21,436 nucleotides of DNA from Burkholderiaceae bacterium (GTDB taxonomy: Bacteria; Pseudomonadota; Gammaproteobacteria; Burkholderiales; Burkholderiaceae_C). The stretch lies in NCBI GenBank assembly GCA_024235855.1, contig JACKLN010000019.1, positions 1 through 21,436 of the forward strand. Direction: 5' to 3'. Shown in pieces: positions 17,461-21,436 of this stretch. Under the pieces are notes generated by a model. That model was not told the DNA's origin and did not search any database. It saw nothing but the letters and a program-made list of their open reading frames with translations. Within the stretch, counting starts at the first letter, position 1; the number at the start of each line of letters is the position of its first letter. A program made the translations under genes and the position numbers.

Positions 17461-18458
17461 TGCTGCGCGTGATCTGGCTGCAATCCGGTGGCTGCGGCGG
17501 CTGCACGCTGTCGCTGCTGGGGGCGGATCTGCCCGACCTGCAACGCGGCCTGCGCGACGCGGGCATCGACCTGCTGTTCCACCCCGCGCTGTCGCTGGCC
17601 ACCGGCGCGGAGGCGCTGACGTTGCTGGACGATGCCGAGGCCGGTCGGCTGGCCTACGACGTGCTGGCGGTCGAAGGCGCGATCCTGCGCGGGCCCCACG
17701 GCACCGGCGGCTTTCACCGGCTGGCCGGGCGCGAACGCGCGACGATGGACTGGGTGCGCGCGCTGGCCGCGCGCGCGACGCACGTCGTCGCCGTGGGCAG
17801 CTGCGCCGCCTTCGGCGGCATCACCGCGGCCGGCATCAACCCCACCGACGCCTGCGGCCTGCAGTACGAGGACGACCGCCGTGGCGGCCTGCTGGGCGCC
17901 GGCTTCGTCGCCCGCGGCGGCCTGCCAGTGGTCAACGTGGCCGGCTGCCCCACGCACCCCGGCTGGGTGATCGACACGCTCACGCTGCTGGCCGACGGCG
18001 CGCTGGGCACGGCCGACCTGGACACGCTGGGCCGCCCGCGCTTCTATGCCGACCAGCTGGTGCACCACGGCTGCACGCGCAACGAGTACTACGAGTTCAA
18101 GGCCAGCGCCGAGAAGGCCAGCGACCAGGGCTGCCTGATGGAGCACCTGGGCTGCAAGGGCACGCAGGCGCATGCCGACTGCAACACGCGGCTGTGGAAC
18201 GGCGAAGGCTCCTGCACGCGAGGCGGCTTTGCCTGCATCAGCTGCACCGAACCCGGCTTCCAGGACCCGGGCCACGCCTTCCACCACACGCCCAAGCTGG
18301 CCGGCATCCCGATCGGCCTGCCCACCGACATGCCCAAGGCCTGGTTCGTGGCCCTGGCCTCGCTGAGCAAGAGCGCCACGCCGCGGCGCGTGAAGGCCAA
18401 TGCGGTGGCCGACCACGTGGTGGTGCCGCCGGCCGTGCGCAAGACCGGACGCCGATGA
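17460..18458 (+). CDS. hoxB: Regulatory (H2-sensing) [NiFe] hydrogenase small subunit
   Basis: HoxB is the Fe-S subunit of the cytoplasmic H2 sensor. The 332-residue product starts directly with the cluster motif WLQSGGCGGCTLSLL (C12, C15). It lacks any Tat signal, unlike HoxK, and lacks the extra proximal cysteines of the 6-Cys type. VAVGSCAAFGGI, VAGCPTHPGW and the C-terminal cluster segment (HHGCTRNEYYEF, GCLMEHLGCKG, CISCTEPGF) are present. The basic C-terminal tail may contact HoxJ, as shown for the R. eutropha protein. AGGAG at 17447-17451 and the TGATG overlap with hoxA define the start. Synonym: hupU. Confidence 0.96.
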
Positions 18459-18535
18459 GGCCCGCCGCACGACCGTTCCAAAGGCGGGCGCTCCCCCTTG
18501 TGGGGGCGACGCGCAGCGTCTCGGGGGCCCCGTGA
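18455..18535 (+). other. Repeat-derived 26-codon mini-ORF bridging hoxB and hoxC
   Basis: An ATG at 18455 overlaps the hoxB stop as ATGA and opens a 26-residue frame starting MRPAARPFQRRALPL. It ends at TGA 18533-18535, which overlaps the hoxC GTG start as GTGA. The frame runs through the whole palindromic repeat. As in the hoxQ-hoxR gap, this keeps stop/start overlaps on both sides of an inserted repeat. The peptide has no recognised function. Confidence 0.4.
18459..18531 (+). repeat. GC-rich palindromic repeat element between hoxB and hoxC
   Basis: The gap contains three palindromic elements in a row: CCCCC-TTGT-GGGGG (18493-18506), GACGC-GCA-GCGTC (18508-18520) and GGGGCCCC (18524-18531). 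The last abuts the hoxC GTG start and would compete with its ribosome site. From memory, closely similar GCTCCCCCTT...GGGGGCGACGC...GTCTCGGGGGCC units are scattered between genes in many Burkholderiales genomes; this is recollection and was not searched. The element is unrelated to the hoxQ-hoxR repeat. Confidence 0.7.
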
Positions 18536-19961
18536 CCGAGCGGCTGGTGGTCGGCCCCTTCAACCGGGTCGAGGGCGACCTAGAAGTCCGGCTCGACGTG
18601 GCCGACGGGACCGTGCGCTCGGCCCAGGTCAGCGCCACCATGTACCGCGGCTTCGAGCAGATCCTGCCCGGCCGGCCGCCGGGCGATGCGCTGGTGATCG
18701 TGCCGCGCATCTGCGGCATCTGCTCGGTGTCGCAGAGCGTGGCCGCGGCGCGTGCGCTGGCCGGGCTGGCCGGCATCACGCCGCCGCCCAATGGCGCGGT
18801 GGCACAGCAGCTCATGCTGGCGGTGGAGAACGTGGCCGACCACATGACGCACTTCGCGCTGTTCTTCATGCCCGACTTCGCGCGCGAGGTCTACGCCGGC
18901 CGGCCCTGGCACGACGCCGTGGTGCAGGCCTACGCCGCCGGCACCGGCGACCACGCACGCGAGGCCACCGCCGCCCGCCAGCGCTGGATGACGATGATGG
19001 GCTGGCTGGGCGGCCGCTGGCCGCACACCGGCAGCATCATGCCGGGCGGCAGCAGCCGCGCCATCGAGGCCACCGAGCGCCTGCGCCTGCGCGCGCGGGT
19101 GGACGACCTGCGCAGCTTCCTGGAACGCGTCATCGTCGCCGGCCCGCTGGACGAACTGCTGGCCCTGCCCGACGAGGACGCGCTGCGCGCCTGGGCCGCG
19201 CGTGCGCCGCTGCAGGGTGGCCTGCGCCTGTTCCTGGCTGCAGCCGACGACCTCGACCTGGCCACGCTGGGCCCCGGCCCCGGCGTCTTCCTGGCCTACG
19301 GCGGTGGCGACGTACCCGCCGGCGTGTGGCGCAATGGCGCCATCGAACCGCTGGACCTCGCCGCCATCACCGAAGACGCCACCCATGCCTGGCTGGCCGG
19401 CGACACCGCGCTGCACCCGGCCCAGGGCCTCACCGCGCCCTGGGCCGACCGCCCCGGCGCCTACACCTGGAACAAGGCACCGCGCCTGGCCGGCCACGTG
19501 GTGGAGACCGGCGCCATCGCGCGCCGGCTGATGGCCGGCCAGCCGCTGGTGCGCGACCTCGCCGGCCGCCACGGCGGCAGCGTGCTCACGCGCGTGGTGG
19601 CCCGCCTGCTGGAACTGGCCGGCGCCGTGCAGCACGTGCGCCGCCTGCTCGATACGCTGCAACCCGGCGAACCCTGGTGTGTCGAATCGCCGCTGCCCGA
19701 CGAGGGCGCCGCCTGCGGCCTGGCCGAAGCGGCACGCGGCGCGCTGGGCCACTGGGTGGCGCTGCAGGGCGGCCGCATCGCGCACTACCAGATCGTCGCC
19801 CCCACGAGCTGGAACTTCAGCCCGCGCGACGCCGCGGGCACGCCGGGCGCGCTGGAGGCGGCCCTGGTGGGCACGCCCGTGCGCCCCGGCGAGACCACGC
19901 CGGTGGCCGTGCAGCACGTGGTGCGTTCCTTCGACCCCTGCATGGTCTGCACGGTGCATTG

Positions 19962-19962
<1 letters not shown>
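18532..19962 (+). CDS. hoxC: Regulatory (H2-sensing) [NiFe] hydrogenase large subunit
   Basis: HoxC is the catalytic subunit of the H2 sensor; it has 476 residues. The metal motifs are PRICGICSVSQS (C61, C64) and a C-terminal DPCMVCTVH (C470, C473). The protein ends at that His, so there is no extension for HoxM to remove; this is typical of group 2b sensors. Other family marks are GPFNRVEGDLEV, PHTGSIMPGG and RGALGHWVALQGGRIAHYQ. GTG 18532 is chosen because MTERLVVGPFNRVEGD is the family start; upstream frame reading is repeat or hoxB shadow. The ribosome site is weak and lies within the palindromic repeat. hoxJ overlaps its stop as TGATG. Synonym: hupV. Confidence 0.95.
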
Positions 19963-21326
<1,364 letters not shown>

Positions 21327-21348
21327 GCCCAGGTCTCGACCTGCGCCA

Positions 21349-21436
21349 TCAGGCCCGCGGGGCCGGGTTGAGCACGAAGTCGAACTCGACGAGGTAGCTG
21401 CCGTCGGGCTGTGGCCGCCAATCGGCGATCAGCGAC
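21349..21436 (-). CDS. C-terminal end of an unidentified convergent gene (5' truncated by window)
   Basis: On the minus strand an open frame enters from the right edge and stops at TGA (tca at 21349-21351). It gives 28 residues beginning SLIADWRPQPDGSYLVEF and ending LNPAPRA. The composition (Asp, Phe, Tyr, Val) looks like real protein. It is convergent with hoxJ, 22 bases apart, so the hydrogenase transcription unit probably ends here. I see only a weak small palindrome (aggtc/gacct, 21331-21342) as a possible end signal. No family can be named from this tail. Confidence 0.5.
   Translation of the reverse strand, partial: SLIADWRPQPDGSYLVEFDFVLNPAPRA

Overview
The window is very rich in G+C, with codons ending mostly in G or C. 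It carries a membrane-bound, oxygen-tolerant [NiFe] hydrogenase locus in the same gene order as the hox/hyp operon of Ralstonia (Cupriavidus) eutropha. Gene order, protein families and two intergenic repeat types point to an aerobic or facultative hydrogen-oxidising betaproteobacterium of the order Burkholderiales, perhaps of the Rubrivivax/Leptothrix/Ideonella type. That placement is inference from recollection, not from a search.

Layout. Positions 1-76 hold the tail of an unidentified gene. A SOUL-type haem-binding protein follows on the minus strand (160-774). Positions 775-1110 are non-coding and contain a strong 37-nt inverted repeat and a sigma-54-like promoter. From 1111 to 21326 every gene is on the plus strand and almost every junction is overlapping or only a few bases long. 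The order is hoxK, hoxG, a small HPGH membrane protein, hoxZ, an orphan HigA-like HTH protein, hoxM, hoxL, hoxO, hoxQ, hoxR, hoxT, hoxV, hypA, hypB, hypF (short form), hypC, hypD, hypE, hoxX, hoxA, hoxB, hoxC, hoxJ. The tail of a convergent minus-strand gene ends the window.

How the genes work together. HoxK and HoxG form the uptake hydrogenase, exported by the Tat route and anchored to cytochrome b HoxZ, which passes electrons to quinone. HoxM, L, O, Q, R, T and V are its dedicated maturation factors. HypA-F insert nickel and build the Fe(CN)2CO group, and HoxX supplies CO in air. HoxB and HoxC form a cytoplasmic H2 sensor that signals through the histidine kinase HoxJ to the sigma-54 activator HoxA, which would switch on the operon. 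Structure, assembly and sensing are thus encoded in what looks like one transcription unit of about 20 kb.

Most notable points. (1) The only two sizeable gaps inside the unit (hoxQ-hoxR and hoxB-hoxC) are filled by two unrelated repeat elements. Each reads as a mini-ORF that keeps ATGA and GTGA stop/start overlaps with both neighbours. (2) hoxT and hoxV each carry a single-base frame disruption, leaving one open frame from hoxT through hypA. (3) Two genes are additional to the R. eutropha order as I recall it: an orphan HigA-like regulator and an 86-residue protein whose predicted mature N-terminus is HPGHDD. (4) HypB carries its His-rich stretch at the C-terminus. (5) HypF is the short form without acylphosphatase, zinc-finger and YrdC domains. 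I do not see an entirely new system; the novelty lies in these variations on a known one.
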